DNA from: Candidatus Sulfopaludibacter sp. SbA3
Lineage (GTDB): Bacteria > Acidobacteriota > Terriglobia > Bryobacterales > Bryobacteraceae
Length of the DNA stretch: 64,000 nucleotides
Assembly (NCBI GenBank): GCA_945890485.1
Contig: CAMDCN010000002.1
Coordinates: forward strand, 62,001-126,000
Reading direction: 5' to 3'
In this document: in pieces, positions 63,032 to 64,000 of the stretch
How positions within the stretch are numbered: position 1 is the stretch's first letter
Layout: every line of letters begins with the position of its first letter
Notes under the pieces: model-generated
Told to the model about the DNA's origin: nothing
Seen by the model: only the letters and a program-made list of their open reading frames with translations
Databases searched by the model: none
Translations under genes and position numbers: made by a program

Positions 63032-64000
63032 TGTCCAGAACCTACGACCTCACCCCACGCCCCGTCCCCCGCGTGGAAACATCCCTCCGCCGCATCGTGA
63101 CGGACTTCCCCGTCCCCGAGTCCATCCCGATCCTCAAACAACTCGCCGAGTACGAGCCCGCCGCCATGCAGGGCCAACCCCCCGTCGTCTGGGACTCCGC
63201 CCTCAACACCACCGTCCGCGACCGCTGGGGCAACCAGTGGATCGACTGGTCCTCCGGCGTCCTCATCACCAACGCCGGCCACGGCCGCCCCGAAATCGTA
63301 GACGCCATCGTCAAACAGGCCCAGCACGGCCTCCTCACCAACTACTGCTTCCCCAACGAGGTCCGCGCCAACTTCGTCAAGCGCCTCTCCGACCTCATGC
63401 CGGAACCCCACAAGAAGGTGTTCCTCCTTACTGTCGGCTCGGAAACCGTCGAATGCGCCATCAAGCTCTCCCGCGCCCACGGCGTTAAGGTCGGCGGCCC
63501 CAACAAGAACGTCATCGTCTCCTATGAAAAGGCCTTCCACGGCCGCACCCTCGGCTCCCAGCAGGCCGGTGGCATCCCCGCGCTCAAAGAGTGGATCGTC
63601 AATCTCGACCCCGGGTTCGTCCAGGTTCCTTTCCCCGATGGCTTCCGCACGGAAGACACCTCCTTTGAGTTCTTCCTCAAGTCCCTCGAAGCCCGCAACG
63701 TCACCGCCGGGCAAGTCGCCGGCGTCATCATGGAGACCTACCAGGGCGGCTCCGCCTCCTTCGCCCCCGTCGAGTACATGCAGCGGATGCGCCAGTGGTG
63801 TACCGAAAACGACATCCTCCTCACCTGCGACGAAGTCCAGGCCGGCTTCGGCCGCACCGGCACCTTCTCCGGCTTCGAACACTATGGCATCGTCCCGGAC
63901 CTCTCCACCTGGGGAAAGGGCATCTCCAGCTCCCTCCCCATCGCCTGCATCATCGGCTCCCGCGAAGTCATGGACCTCTTCCCTCCGGGCTCGATGACCT
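63032..64000 (+). CDS. Class III (omega) aminotransferase, 3'-truncated by window edge
   Basis: 323 codons are present and the frame stays open to the window end. WIDWSSGVLITNAGHGRPEIVDAI, GSETVECAIKLSRAHG, YEKAFHGRTLGSQQAGG, Asp267 in LTCDEVQAGFGRTG (PLP N1 partner) and Lys296 in WGKGISSSLP (Schiff-base lysine) identify a 4-aminobutyrate/ornithine aminotransferase-like enzyme. The amino-donor specificity cannot be fixed from the partial sequence. Confidence 0.93.

Overview
The window is high-GC DNA with very dense gene packing. It looks like a soil Acidobacteriota chromosome of the Solibacter/Bryobacter type. The reasons are large TonB-dependent receptors with carboxypeptidase-regulatory N-termini, an ECF sigma factor placed directly before a Ser/Thr kinase with a repeat-rich C-terminus, an M56 peptidase fused to a TonB C-terminal domain, and many exported Tat or BNR-repeat proteins. 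This placement is inferred from gene content. No rRNA, CRISPR array or transposase was seen.

Layout. 1-13.4 kb is mostly + strand: the 3' part of a TonB-dependent receptor, a Tat-exported protein of unknown function, a radical SAM protein and an HpcH/HpaI aldolase (both -), then a translationally coupled run of two exported sialidase-like proteins, an FGGY sugar kinase and an ankyrin protein. 13.4-19.3 kb (-) holds a DinB/pentapeptide protein, a double TonB-C protein, a second TonB-dependent receptor and a Spy-like protein. 19.4-21.7 kb (-) is a two-gene operon: a DUF3179 membrane protein whose conserved first cysteine codon is an in-frame TGA followed at once by a hairpin like a bacterial SECIS, coupled to a reductive-dehalogenase-like iron-sulfur protein. 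I read the first gene as a selenoprotein.

22-38.1 kb (-) has an accessory character. It contains an alpha/beta hydrolase, pirin, DoxX, an isochorismatase-like protein, a monooxygenase-domain protein, an amidohydrolase, an alginate-export-type porin, a GH16-like lipoprotein, two sensor kinases and two NarL-type regulators. Decayed gene remnants lie between them. A 21/23-identical sequence element recurs upstream of two of its transcription units, with shorter copies near two more, so these genes may form one regulon. An initiator tRNA lies at 38.8 kb.

38.9-50.6 kb contains an M13 peptidase, an oxidoreductase/NIPSNAP pair, a winged-helix regulator with a membrane partner, an SPL-like radical SAM protein, a methyltransferase, a BlaI/BlaR-type pair with a perfect palindrome at the blaI-like start codon, and the ECF sigma/kinase pair. 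51-63 kb is one nearly gap-free - strand run containing the rpoN-hpf-rapZ core, rsmG, an MFS pump, a nucleotide-pyrophosphatase-like enzyme, a TPR protein, and a two-gene AAA ATPase/DUF4276 cassette that resembles a defence module. A class III aminotransferase runs off the right edge.
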